29,124 nucleotides of DNA from a virus: IMG/VR virus record IMGVR_UViG_3300030107_001485, positions 1 through 29,124 of that record. The stretch is one strand, 5' to 3'. Under the pieces are notes generated by a model. The model had not been told where the DNA came from. It made no database searches and was given only the letters and a program-made list of their open reading frames with translations. This document shows, piece by piece, positions 1 through 6,643 of this stretch. The position numbers were made by a program, and so were the translations under genes. Positions within the stretch are counted from its first letter, which is position 1; each line of letters opens with the position of its first letter.

Positions 1-206
1 CTGATTCACAAAAAGAACTTGCAGGTCAGGTTGCATTAAACCAAGACCATGTAAGGGATGTACAAAACAAGCTGAATACGAATGCTTTCATGCGACAACA
101 ATTAGTTGAATGTGAAAAGGCATTTGTAGAGAAGTTTCAAAAAGGTTTAGCAGAGCTTAAAAAAGCCCTAGAACCTGAAGTTGTTGAGGCTGAAGTAGAA
201 GCATGA
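1..206 (+). CDS. Partial CDS, C-terminal end of a hypothetical protein
   Basis: An open frame enters from the left edge (first full codon at base 3) and ends with TGA at 204-206, giving 67 residues that begin DSQKELAGQV and end EVVEAEVEA. The fragment is rich in Glu, Lys, Gln and Leu with no Pro except near the end, so it is probably helical or coiled coil. The next gene starts at the overlapping ATGA (203-206), which supports this frame as real and translationally coupled. The start and most of the protein lie outside the window, so no function can be assigned. Confidence 0.65.
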   Translation, partial: DSQKELAGQVALNQDHVRDVQNKLNTNAFMRQQLVECEKAFVEKFQKGLAELKKALEPEVVEAEVEA

Positions 207-652
207 TTGTAAGAAGGTGTAGTCAGGGTCATCGTGTAAGGATTCATAGAAATACCACACCCGGTGCAATCCGTGTAAAGACATATCCAGATGGAACTAA
301 AGAGACTCTGGCTTACCCTTCGTCTTATGATTATTTTGTAGATGTAGATGGAACTGTAGCAAAGAAAAGCAATAGCTTTAAAGTTGCTGAAGAATTTTAT
401 GTATCAGAATGTGCAAAGAAGCATGGTGATGGTCATGGTAGATTAATAATAGGAGGTCATCATCTAATAAATGGTGTCGCTACAAGTCAATCAGATTATC
501 CCACTATGGATAATACCAAAGCAGAAATACAAGATTTTTATGATAAACGTGGAATCTCTTATGGTTCTAGTGAAATTAAATCGGAATTATTATCAAGGAT
601 AGTTCCACAAATGAGTGGTGATACAGAAGTATCTAAGCATCTAAAGGTTTAA
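203..652 (+). CDS. Hypothetical phage protein, 149 aa
   Basis: A 149-residue protein that I do not recognise. It starts at the ATG of an ATGA overlap with the upstream gene, so translation is probably coupled; there is only a weak purine-rich stretch upstream. The sequence is soluble-looking, with an N-terminal basic stretch (RRCSQGHRVRIHR), a central Asp-rich turn (VDVDGT, about residues 47-52) and a His-rich segment (HGDGHGRLIIGGHH). The histidines could bind metal, but that is inference. It heads the run of very small genes that precedes the tail gene. No membrane segment or signal peptide is visible. Confidence 0.65.
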   Translation: MIVRRCSQGHRVRIHRNTTPGAIRVKTYPDGTKETLAYPSSYDYFVDVDGTVAKKSNSFKVAEEFYVSECAKKHGDGHGRLIIGGHHLINGVATSQSDYPTMDNTKAEIQDFYDKRGISYGSSEIKSELLSRIVPQMSGDTEVSKHLKV

Positions 653-678
653 TATGATAATAACAAATGAAATAGATT

Positions 679-774
679 ATGAAATATCAACATCTTATAA
701 TATTACTGTTAATTATATTTATATTGACAGGGTGTGATTCTGGATGGTCAGTCTGTGGCTGGGAGGTTAAGTGA
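679..774 (+). CDS. Tiny lipoprotein, 31 aa
   Basis: A 31-residue protein, MKYQHLIILLLIIFILTGCD followed by a short tail ending GWEVK. It has a textbook bacterial lipoprotein signal: Lys at position 2, an uninterrupted hydrophobic core (residues 6-16) and the lipobox L-T-G-C with the acylated Cys at 19. Asp at +2 of the mature protein is the classic signal for inner-membrane retention in enterobacteria. The mature peptide would be only 13 residues. Its TGA overlaps the GTG start of the next gene (GTGA at 771-774), and a GGGAGG SD for that gene lies inside its end. Phage lipoproteins of this kind serve as outer-membrane spanins or superinfection-exclusion factors, but this one is very short for a spanin. 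A competing 27-codon frame starts at 654 and is less convincing. Confidence 0.6.
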   Translation: MKYQHLIILLLIIFILTGCDSGWSVCGWEVK

Positions 775-1067
775 GTGGTAAACCAGATACCGCTAGAAGT
801 TATCGGGCTACTGTACTTGATGATAACGCCATTGTTAGCATTAATCTTAAATGGCTTGGGCAAGGATTGGTCTTGGTCGCAGCATTGGTCTATGGGTATT
901 GGCAAATTGAAAGTAGGATTCAATCGTTGGAAAAACAAGTCTCTGTTGCAGATAAAACTATTACAGAGCTTGTGCAAAAACATATCAAAGAAGAAGAAGC
1001 TCGTTATGCTGAAATGGAAGAAGAGCTTAAATGGCATCAGAAAATTTTAAAGAAAAAGAAGAAATAA
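771..1067 (+). CDS. Membrane-anchored coiled-coil protein, 98 aa
   Basis: It starts with GTG at 771, preceded by GGGAGG at 761-766, and overlaps the stop of the lipoprotein gene. A single membrane segment lies at about residues 28-45 (WLGQGLVLVAALVYGYW). A charged coiled coil follows from about residue 46 and ends in a run of lysines. The layout (short N-terminus, one membrane span, long coiled coil) resembles inner-membrane spanins, and the adjacent lipoprotein strengthens that idea, but no family-specific motif is visible. It could equally be a holin accessory or structural anchor. The next gene begins at TAATG, overlapping its stop. Confidence 0.7.
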   Translation: MSGKPDTARSYRATVLDDNAIVSINLKWLGQGLVLVAALVYGYWQIESRIQSLEKQVSVADKTITELVQKHIKEEEARYAEMEEELKWHQKILKKKKK

Positions 1068-1384
1068 TGGATTTTATGGAAATATATGGCGAAGCAGGAA
1101 TGATTGGAGTAGTTGGTGCTATGTTTGTATATTTAGTAGTATCGCTTTCTAATAAATCAGCTCAACAACAAGAAACATTAGAAAGTTTAAAAATTGAAAA
1201 TAAAGGTCAAAGTGAAACTCTTGAAAATATGGAAGGAATGGTTATTAAACTTATTAACAGATGGAATCAATCAGATGATAAGCTGGATAGAAAGTTTGAT
1301 GCTATTACTAAAGAGATAAATGACCTTGATAATCAAGTATCAGAATTAAAAGGCTCTATGAGCAGAATAAATGGAAGGCACTGA
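1067..1384 (+). CDS. Holin-like or coiled-coil membrane protein, 105 aa
   Basis: The frame can be read from an ATG at 1031, but I prefer the ATG at 1067 (TAATG overlap with the upstream stop). That gives MDFMEIYGEAGMIGVVG and avoids a 37-nt overlap. One membrane segment (about residues 9-26) is followed by a long polar coiled coil with QQQETLESLK and later heptads. The plan of an N-terminal span plus charged helix is that of small BhlA/UviB-type phage holins, but sequence identity is not evident, so the assignment is inference. Neighbours with similar architecture on both sides suggest a membrane-acting cassette. The stop overlaps the next start (TGATG). Confidence 0.65.
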   Translation: MDFMEIYGEAGMIGVVGAMFVYLVVSLSNKSAQQQETLESLKIENKGQSETLENMEGMVIKLINRWNQSDDKLDRKFDAITKEINDLDNQVSELKGSMSRINGRH

Positions 1385-1638
1385 TGAAATTAGCAGATAT
1401 ATATAAAAAACAACAAAAAGAAAAAATAGTTAATCAAGATACTAGTTCATCGGGTCATAACGTTAATTTAATTGTTAGAATGCCAGAGGTCGCTGGGTTG
1501 ATAAAGCATTTAGAAGTTCTGTATTCTAGCATGATAGTTCAAAATATGCAAAGGCCGTCTAATGAATCGATGTGGGAAAAAGTTAGTTGGTTCAATCCTG
1601 GCCAAGGAGCTGTGAAGCAATCACAGAGTGTGAATTAA
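1384..1638 (+). CDS. Hypothetical protein, 84 aa
   Basis: An 84-residue protein starting at the ATG of a TGATG overlap with the gene before and ending in a TAATG overlap with the gene after. I do not recognise it. The N-terminus is lysine-rich (MKLADIYKKQQKEK), the middle is mildly hydrophobic (VNLIVRMPEVAGLIKHLEVLYSSM) and probably helical, and the C-terminus is polar (WFNPGQGAVKQSQSVN). It has no membrane span or Cys motif. Its place between two membrane-protein genes suggests it belongs to the same cassette. Confidence 0.6.
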   Translation: MKLADIYKKQQKEKIVNQDTSSSGHNVNLIVRMPEVAGLIKHLEVLYSSMIVQNMQRPSNESMWEKVSWFNPGQGAVKQSQSVN

Positions 1639-1781
1639 TGGATAGTTTAAAAGTAACAGGAATAAGCACGGGACTCGGAATGGTGTATTGGACAGACCTT
1701 ATATCAGGTGTTCTAATGTGTATTATGTTTGCAATACAAATTTATTATTTATATTTAAAAACAAAAAAGATAAAGGAGTAG
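1638..1781 (+). CDS. Small single-span membrane protein, 47 aa
   Basis: The start is the ATG at 1638 in a TAATG overlap. A longer in-frame reading from 1587 would run into the upstream gene and is not needed. The 47-residue product has a polar N-terminus (MDSLKVTGISTGLGMVYW), a strong membrane segment (about residues 18-38, LISGVLMCIMFAIQIYYLYL) and a short basic tail (KTKKIKE). Size and topology fit a minimal phage holin or pinholin-like protein, but nothing diagnostic is present. The SD of the following gene (AAAGGAG, 1772-1778) lies in its last codons. Confidence 0.6.
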   Translation: MDSLKVTGISTGLGMVYWTDLISGVLMCIMFAIQIYYLYLKTKKIKE

Positions 1782-1783
1782 TT

Positions 1784-1960
1784 ATGTTAGTTAAAATGAT
1801 TGCAGATGAGTTATTATCTGACAAAACAAAAGACGAAATCATTGATGAGATAAACAAAGCTGTTGATATACCAATTATTAGTGAAAAAACAGAAAAGGCT
1901 ATTTTAGAAGCTCTTTGGAAAATCATTAAAGGCGTTCTATTAAAAAGGTTAGGTGTCTAA
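1784..1960 (+). CDS. Small amphipathic protein, 58 aa
   Basis: The start is the ATG at 1784, placed 5 nt after the SD AAAGGAG (1772-1778). A longer in-frame reading from 1688 overlaps the previous gene and lacks such a site. The protein has an acidic helical N-terminal half (ADELLSDKTKDEIIDEINK) and a hydrophobic, basic C-terminal helix (AILEALWKIIKGVLLKRLGV) that would be strongly amphipathic. Such a helix could bind membranes or another small protein of this cassette. I do not recognise a family. Confidence 0.6.
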   Translation: MLVKMIADELLSDKTKDEIIDEINKAVDIPIISEKTEKAILEALWKIIKGVLLKRLGV

Positions 1961-1961
1961 A

Positions 1962-2156
1962 ATGAAAGTAGTTGAAATGATATTATTTATGGCAATAGTA
2001 AATGGAAGCCCGTCTAAACCTGAACCAGTTCAGGAAGCTTCAGTTATAGTTGCTATGGAAGATGTTAAAAAGAAAAAGAAAAAAGGTAAGAAAATTGGTC
2101 AGAAAGGCAAGAAGAAAAAGAAAGGATTCTGGTCAAAGGTCTTCGGAACAAAATAA
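1962..2156 (+). CDS. Poly-lysine-tailed cationic protein, 64 aa
   Basis: The start is taken as ATG 1962; a GTG at 1953 in the same frame would add three residues and overlap the upstream gene by 8 nt. The N-terminus is hydrophobic (VVEMILFMAIV), followed by a Pro/Glu linker (GSPSKPEPVQE). The C-terminal 29 residues contain 16 lysines in clusters and end GFWSKVFGTK. No known domain is seen. Extreme positive charge in a tiny phage protein could mean nucleic-acid binding, membrane association, or a disruptin-like outer-membrane-disrupting role; these are inferences. Its place among small membrane-protein genes favours the envelope. Confidence 0.6.
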   Translation: MKVVEMILFMAIVNGSPSKPEPVQEASVIVAMEDVKKKKKKGKKIGQKGKKKKKGFWSKVFGTK

Positions 2157-2165
2157 AGGAAATAT

Positions 2166-2303
2166 ATGCCAAAAGTAAAAGAACAAAAAAAACAAAAAGA
2201 CGATGTTCAGGAAAATCTTGAAAGGGCAGTAACATTCTTATTAGACGAATTAGAAGATATGAGAAATAAATTAGATAAAGTTATGGTAAGAATGGGATTA
2301 TAA
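2166..2303 (+). CDS. Small coiled-coil protein, 45 aa
   Basis: A 45-residue frame from ATG 2166 to TAA 2301-2303, preceded by AAAGGAAA (SD-like) and overlapping the next start at TAATG. The product has a basic head (MPKVKEQKKQKDD) and a regular heptad helix (LERAVTFLLDELEDMRNKLDKVMVRMGL is one continuous helix, described here from residue 18 on). It looks like a small oligomerising coiled coil. Function is unknown. The overlap with the downstream gene and the lack of any alternative coding frame here support it as a real gene. Confidence 0.55.
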   Translation: MPKVKEQKKQKDDVQENLERAVTFLLDELEDMRNKLDKVMVRMGL

Positions 2304-2602
2304 TGTCTGACGTAATTGGATTATCTGATGTTTCTTCTAAGGACACAGGCAAAGGAAGTAAATTAAAGACAGGCGGTAGAAGGAAGTATAATATGAGTAA
2401 AGTTAAAAGTGTTCTAGAAAAAAAGATGGAAAAAGATTTAAGGTCTAATAGAAAATGGAAAAGCAAGGATAAATGCGCAAAGTGGAAAGAACTTGGTTAT
2501 TCTAGCTTAGCTGGTTGTAGGCATGATAATCCTAGAGATAGAATAAAACCAATTCCTAAAAAGGAATTATCAAAAATAATGGAAGCTAAAAAAGGAAAAT
2601 AA
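2303..2602 (+). CDS. Hypothetical basic protein, 99 aa
   Basis: A 99-residue protein from the ATG of a TAATG overlap. It is highly basic and polar (KTGGRRKYN; KKMEKDLRSNRKWKSKDKCAKWKELGYSSLAGCRHDN), with two cysteines about 14 residues apart and a nearby His. No known domain is recognised. Such basic, low-complexity proteins in a late cluster could be packaged or bind nucleic acid, but this is a guess. It is followed after one base by the next gene, whose SD-like AAGGA lies in its final codons. Confidence 0.6.
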   Translation: MSDVIGLSDVSSKDTGKGSKLKTGGRRKYNMSKVKSVLEKKMEKDLRSNRKWKSKDKCAKWKELGYSSLAGCRHDNPRDRIKPIPKKELSKIMEAKKGK

Positions 2603-2603
2603 T

Positions 2604-2807
2604 ATGCCAAAACAATGTGTAGAAAACCTAATAAAAAAAGGAATGAGTAGAGCTAAAGCTCATGAAATATGCTATCCCGGCCAGAAAGGAAGTTCAACAA
2701 AGCAAGAAGAACAAGATAAAGTAATGTGGGACATGGCTGAATCAAAAAACGTTAGGATGAAAAATAGACTCAATAAACAAGCTTCAAGCGGCCCTAAAGG
2801 TTACTAA
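2604..2807 (+). CDS. Small hypothetical phage protein, 67 aa
   Basis: A 67-residue protein starting MPKQCVENLIKKGMSRAKAH. The N-terminal pattern (Cys, a helix with KKGMS, then a second Cys in HEICYP) resembles short uncharacterised proteins common in marine phage genomes, a resemblance drawn from memory only. The C-terminus is polar and probably disordered (SSTKQEEQDK; NKQASSGPKGY). The start is supported by AAGGA at 2592-2596. Its stop overlaps the next start in TAATG (2805-2809). Confidence 0.55.
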   Translation: MPKQCVENLIKKGMSRAKAHEICYPGQKGSSTKQEEQDKVMWDMAESKNVRMKNRLNKQASSGPKGY

Positions 2808-2983
2808 TGGCTAAGAGAGTTGATTTATTCGGACATGATAGGGGGTTTGGTGACACCGTTAGTCGTGTAATTAAAACTGTCACTAGAGGCAAAATAAAGG
2901 AGTGTGGAGGATGCAAGAACCGCAAAGATACATTGAACAGGATGATTCCCTACAGGAATCCAGAGACCAAAAGTTACGAGTAA
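2807..2983 (+). CDS. Small CxxC (zinc-knuckle-like) phage protein, 58 aa
   Basis: A 58-residue frame from ATG 2807 (TAATG overlap) to TAA 2981-2983. It begins MAKRVDLFGHDRGFGDTVSR and contains the motif CGGCKNRKDTLNRMIPY near residues 33-49. The Cys-x-x-Cys followed by R/K and LN..(P)Y recurs in small phage proteins, from memory; only one Cys pair is present, so zinc binding would need a dimer or the nearby His. The last 73 nt overlap, in another frame, the next gene. The strong motif argues that this frame is truly coding. Confidence 0.6.
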   Translation: MAKRVDLFGHDRGFGDTVSRVIKTVTRGKIKECGGCKNRKDTLNRMIPYRNPETKSYE

Positions 2984-3156
2984 AAAACGGCGGGAGAATT
3001 GAAGGAACTGAAGGTGGATTGCGTGTAGACGTATTTGACCACGATGCTAATTCTGAGTACGATTTTTCAGAACATGATTGCCTTGTATGCGAACTCCCAG
3101 AAAATGCACAAGAGTATATAATATCGGATATAGAATACGAAGAATCCAATGCCTAA
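2911..3156 (+). CDS. Acidic hypothetical protein, 81 aa
   Basis: An 81-residue acidic protein. I choose ATG 2911, with AAAGGAG at 2896-2902 giving a spacing of 8; a GTG at 2902 in frame has no room for an SD. The first 73 nt overlap the CxxC gene in a different frame. There is no later ATG, so either the overlap is real or translation starts later at a non-ATG codon. The sequence is polar with a C-terminal acidic half (DVFDHDANSEYDFSEHDCLVCELPE) containing one CxxC. Function unknown. It overlaps the start of the tail gene by 8 nt. Confidence 0.55.
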   Translation: MQEPQRYIEQDDSLQESRDQKLRVKNGGRIEGTEGGLRVDVFDHDANSEYDFSEHDCLVCELPENAQEYIISDIEYEESNA

Positions 3157-6100
3157 ACAAATATATAAGGTCGACCAATTTCATGGTGGACTAAATAGTA
3201 GCGCAGACCCAAGAGATATAGCTGATAATGAATTAGCTGAAGCTACTGATGTAATGTTTGACAATTTAGGTAGGATAAGGACTATGGGTGGAACTACCAC
3301 TCATGATGCCCCTACAAAGGCAGTTGATGTAGAACCCGGTTATGGATTATTTACTTTTTCACATGATAGACAATATGGTCATCTTGGAGAGCATTTAAAT
3401 AACACTGGTAATTTTAGTTCTAATTGGGCTGGTGGTAATGGATGGACATTAGATTCAACAGATGCTTCTTATGCTCATCATGCAAGTCCAGCTGATTTAA
3501 TACAAGTTCAATCTTCAAGAAGGGAATTAGGCGTAGGTAGTATAAAATATATTTTTACATATACTATTAGCAGTTTATCTGGGACAGTCGGAACGTTTAG
3601 AATACTTGGTGGTTCTGGCCAATTTGCAAATGCTAATACAAATTTAACAATATCTAATGGAACTCATGTTACGACATTTGTATCAAGGTCAGATTGCGCA
3701 AGTAATCCTTTTACGATAGATGTATCTTCATCTTCAGGAGCTTCTTTTAATCTAGATAATGTTTCTTTAGTCCCTTATGATACTCCAGAATTAGGTGATG
3801 ATTATATGGTTTTGTCGGATGATGAAAGCAATGATACTGCATTATATATTTATAGCCAAAAGAAAGATGTATATGGAACTTCAGAAAGCATACCTATTGG
3901 GACTACTGCAGATTATGCTCCTTCTTTTTATTATGTTGATGGAGCTCTAAGAGCAAGTGATGCCAATTTTGGAGATAATAATTCTAGTATATGGTATGGA
4001 TATGTAAATAGAAAATTTTTTCCAAGAGTAAATGAGGGAGAAAGAATAAGTCAATGGGTAAAATCACCTCAGAATATCAGAAGGCCTTCTACTGCTTATT
4101 TTGACCAAGAACCTGTAGTTATAGCCGATGGCAATAGCATGACAAGAAACGCTATTGGTTCTTCAACTGGTAGTGATATAACTGTAGAATACACAGGAGC
4201 AAGTGGACAACCTTTATATTCAGGAGGGGCTGCTTGGAATAATGTTTATAGAGTTTATGTAAAAATGAAAGCTGTTAATCCAGATACCACTAATGGATTA
4301 GGGGGTGGGGGTGATTATAGATATACATTAACTGTGGAAGATGATACTCCTACCCATACAAAAAGTATTTATTTCCCAGATGCAGATACAAGTAATAGAC
4401 GGTCAATAGACGCTGGAGAAGAAGAAGAACAAGAATACACATTTTATTTTGATGCCGATAATGATGATATTAATATATCTGGTGGTGAAACTTTAAATGT
4501 TAAAGTAACAGACATAGAGGTAAGTGGAACTAATACAGCTGTTGAATTAGATGTTGTTACTGCTTATGAAGGTGTCTATGATACAACCGCTCATACAGCT
4601 TTAGGTGAAAATAACGTTTGGTTAAGTTTTGATGACGATGGAACTGGGTCTGGTTGGGATGATTATTTTCACGTTGGTGTAAGTTTTATATACGATGATT
4701 CTCAAGAAAGTCAAATAACTCAAGCTGCTATTTCGACTGGAACTGGAAATGATATTTTACAAGGATTAAGCTCTACGAAAGGAGTTAATCTATCTGTTTA
4801 TTTTAAGTGGAATAGATTGTGGGATAAAAGAATTACAGGGATAAATGTATATCTTAGAAAATTAGATTCAAATGGGAATGTAGAATCTCAATGGTATAAA
4901 CAAGCAAATGTTAATTTCATTACTGGGAATATTAAAACTGCTAACGGAGTTATAAATCCTATTAAATATGATGATAATGTTGGAGAATACTTTGCATTTA
5001 TTCCTGACACGGTCTACACAAGCCCTCTTTTTATAGAAACATATCAAACAAGTTCTGGTGTAAATGAAGATGCAGTTTCTACATCTGCTAAATTTAAAAC
5101 TGCTGTTGTTGCAAATAGGATGGCTTATATAGGTAATGTTGAAATTCAGCATATAGATGGTAGAGTAGAAAGGAAAGGCGATGCTATTCTTAAGTCCCCT
5201 GTTAATAGATTTGACGTTTTCCCTAGTACTAGAATTATAGAAGCTTCTGTCCAAGATGGAGATGAAATAATAAAGCTTGAAGAATATGCGGATAGATTGC
5301 TTCAATTTAAAACAAAGAAAATGGAATTGATTAATATATCTCAAGAATTAGAATTCTTAGAAGATACATTTATACATAAAGGAGTGTCGCATCCGTCAGC
5401 TACTTGCAAAACAGATTTTGGAATTGCTTGGGTAAATATACATGGTTGTTATTTATATGATGGAAAACAAGTTATTAATCTTCTTGAAAAATCTGGAAGG
5501 CAAATTATACATGAAGATGATTGGGATAAATTTTTAAGAGCTGATAAGTCGCTTACTGGAACAAGATTAACACCTATGATTGGTTATTTACCAAAAAAAC
5601 GTCAATTAATAGTATACGATGATATAAGTAATAATAGCACTGGAGACCCAAGAATGTATCTATATGATATGGTAACTGGTTCTTGGACAAAGGGAGCTGA
5701 GGATACAAATAGAAAAATCGATACTCAGAAAACAAATTTTATTAATGATTGGAATGGTGATTTAGTATATGCATATCAAGGAGGAATTACTCTTAAATGG
5801 GATGATACAAGTGATGCTACTGATACTATAAGTTTTAAAACAAAAGATTTAGACCTTGGTCAACCGGGTCAAAGAAAAAAGATATACAAAGCATATGTAT
5901 CTTATAGGGGTGATGGAACTGGTGTAACTATTCAATATTCAGTTAATGGAGATACAGATACAGTTTCTCCTTTTTATAGATGCGCAGCTGATGGTTCATC
6001 TGATAATACTAATTCAGACACAACTCCCCTTCATGTTAACCCCGGTACTGATGATTGGGTTCTTGCAGAATTAAAACCAGTATCAGCAATAAATAATGTA

Positions 6101-6193
6101 TATAGCTTTCAATTAGTATTTGATGGAACAGCTGCTGCTGATTTTGAAATAAATGATATATCAATAATTTACAGATTAAAGAATGTGAGATAA
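3149..6193 (+). CDS. Large tail protein, nozzle/stabilisation-like, 1014 aa
   Basis: A 1014-residue, Gly/Asp/Thr-rich, mostly beta-strand protein with no membrane segment or enzymatic motif. Its N-terminus, QFHGGLNSSADPRDIADNEL followed by DV.FDNLGRIR...GG, is the kind of opening seen in podovirus tail nozzle or stabilisation proteins (T7 gp12 / P22 gp10 type: F/K-GG-LN, DP..I.DNEL, G.L/I..R). The C-terminus (EINDISIIYRLKNVR) also has the terminal strand pattern common in these virion proteins. Repeated segments such as TNFINDWNGDLVYAYQGG are compatible with a beta-propeller. It would form the distal tail tube or a head-tail joining ring. The gene is followed after 3 nt by a small fibre-like gene. 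Assignment is by motif memory, not alignment. Confidence 0.65.
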   Translation: MPKQIYKVDQFHGGLNSSADPRDIADNELAEATDVMFDNLGRIRTMGGTTTHDAPTKAVDVEPGYGLFTFSHDRQYGHLGEHLNNTGNFSSNWAGGNGWTLDSTDASYAHHASPADLIQVQSSRRELGVGSIKYIFTYTISSLSGTVGTFRILGGSGQFANANTNLTISNGTHVTTFVSRSDCASNPFTIDVSSSSGASFNLDNVSLVPYDTPELGDDYMVLSDDESNDTALYIYSQKKDVYGTSESIPIGTTADYAPSFYYVDGALRASDANFGDNNSSIWYGYVNRKFFPRVNEGERISQWVKSPQNIRRPSTAYFDQEPVVIADGNSMTRNAIGSSTGSDITVEYTGASGQPLYSGGAAWNNVYRVYVKMKAVNPDTTNGLGGGGDYRYTLTVEDDTPTHTKSIYFPDADTSNRRSIDAGEEEEQEYTFYFDADNDDINISGGETLNVKVTDIEVSGTNTAVELDVVTAYEGVYDTTAHTALGENNVWLSFDDDGTGSGWDDYFHVGVSFIYDDSQESQITQAAISTGTGNDILQGLSSTKGVNLSVYFKWNRLWDKRITGINVYLRKLDSNGNVESQWYKQANVNFITGNIKTANGVINPIKYDDNVGEYFAFIPDTVYTSPLFIETYQTSSGVNEDAVSTSAKFKTAVVANRMAYIGNVEIQHIDGRVERKGDAILKSPVNRFDVFPSTRIIEASVQDGDEIIKLEEYADRLLQFKTKKMELINISQELEFLEDTFIHKGVSHPSATCKTDFGIAWVNIHGCYLYDGKQVINLLEKSGRQIIHEDDWDKFLRADKSLTGTRLTPMIGYLPKKRQLIVYDDISNNSTGDPRMYLYDMVTGSWTKGAEDTNRKIDTQKTNFINDWNGDLVYAYQGGITLKWDDTSDATDTISFKTKDLDLGQPGQRKKIYKAYVSYRGDGTGVTIQYSVNGDTDTVSPFYRCAADGSSDNTNSDTTPLHVNPGTDDWVLAELKPVSAINNVYSFQLVFDGTAAADFEINDISIIYRLKNVR

Positions 6194-6196
6194 ACT

Positions 6197-6583
6197 ATGG
6201 GCGAAATGACAAGGCAAGACAGAGTCAATCTACATAAAAAGCAAGAAAGAACACATTCTTCTACTGGTGAACCAGATTTAAATGGATTAAAAGAAGGTGT
6301 TTCTACAATTAGACAAACAACGGAGGGGACTGTTGAGTTTACTAAGGTAAACAATAGTTTACAAAAAAGAGTTCTATCCCCTTCAGCTGCAATACCAGAC
6401 TTAACAGACAGGACTGGTGGAGCTGCTACCCATACAATATCAAATTATGTTGGAGTTGCTAATAACGCTGGAGTTTCTACTGCAGTTGCTACCGTTGCTG
6501 AGGTCGAGGCTTCTTTAGCTACTTTAGTTTCAAAAATAAACGTTATAATAAAGACTCTTAGAGAACAGAAACTTATTGGATAA
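6197..6583 (+). CDS. Small virion (fibre or decoration-like) protein, 128 aa
   Basis: A 128-residue protein just after the tail gene. The N-terminus is polar and basic (MGEMTRQDRVNLHKKQERTH). The middle is a Gly/Thr/Asn-rich low-complexity strand region. The C-terminus is an Ala-rich helix ending VSKINVIIKTLREQKLIG. That ending, a trimeric-coil-like helix with N.II..L...GLI, is typical of head-fibre or small fibre proteins of many phages. This suggests a trimeric decoration or fibre protein; confidence in the exact role is low. A 60-nt non-coding gap follows. Confidence 0.55.
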   Translation: MGEMTRQDRVNLHKKQERTHSSTGEPDLNGLKEGVSTIRQTTEGTVEFTKVNNSLQKRVLSPSAAIPDLTDRTGGAATHTISNYVGVANNAGVSTAVATVAEVEASLATLVSKINVIIKTLREQKLIG

Positions 6584-6610
6584 CAAAATAGTAGAAATTA
6601 TATTAAGTGT

Positions 6611-6625
6611 TTGTTAAATTAACAA
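6611..6625. promoter_or_regulatory. Perfect palindrome upstream of the internal virion gene cluster
   Basis: TTGTTAAATTAACAA is a 7-bp perfect inverted repeat around a central A, in the only sizeable gap (6584-6643) of the + strand block. TATAAA follows at 6629-6634 and the next ATG is at 6644, with no SD sequence between. It could be an operator or part of a phage-specific promoter for the 6644-20648 genes. A sigma70 -35/-10 pair with normal spacing is not visible. Confidence 0.35.
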
Positions 6626-6643
6626 TGTATAAAACTATATAAT

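Noticed and set aside
654-737. 27-codon frame starting ATG 654
   Set aside because: It overlaps the lipoprotein frame, which has a clear lipobox and a coupled downstream gene; this frame has no recognisable feature.
4868-5344. 158-codon open frame on the - strand inside the tail gene
   Set aside because: Antisense shadow of a well-supported gene, with unlikely composition (Ile/Tyr/Asn/Phe/Cys-rich) and no SD or context.
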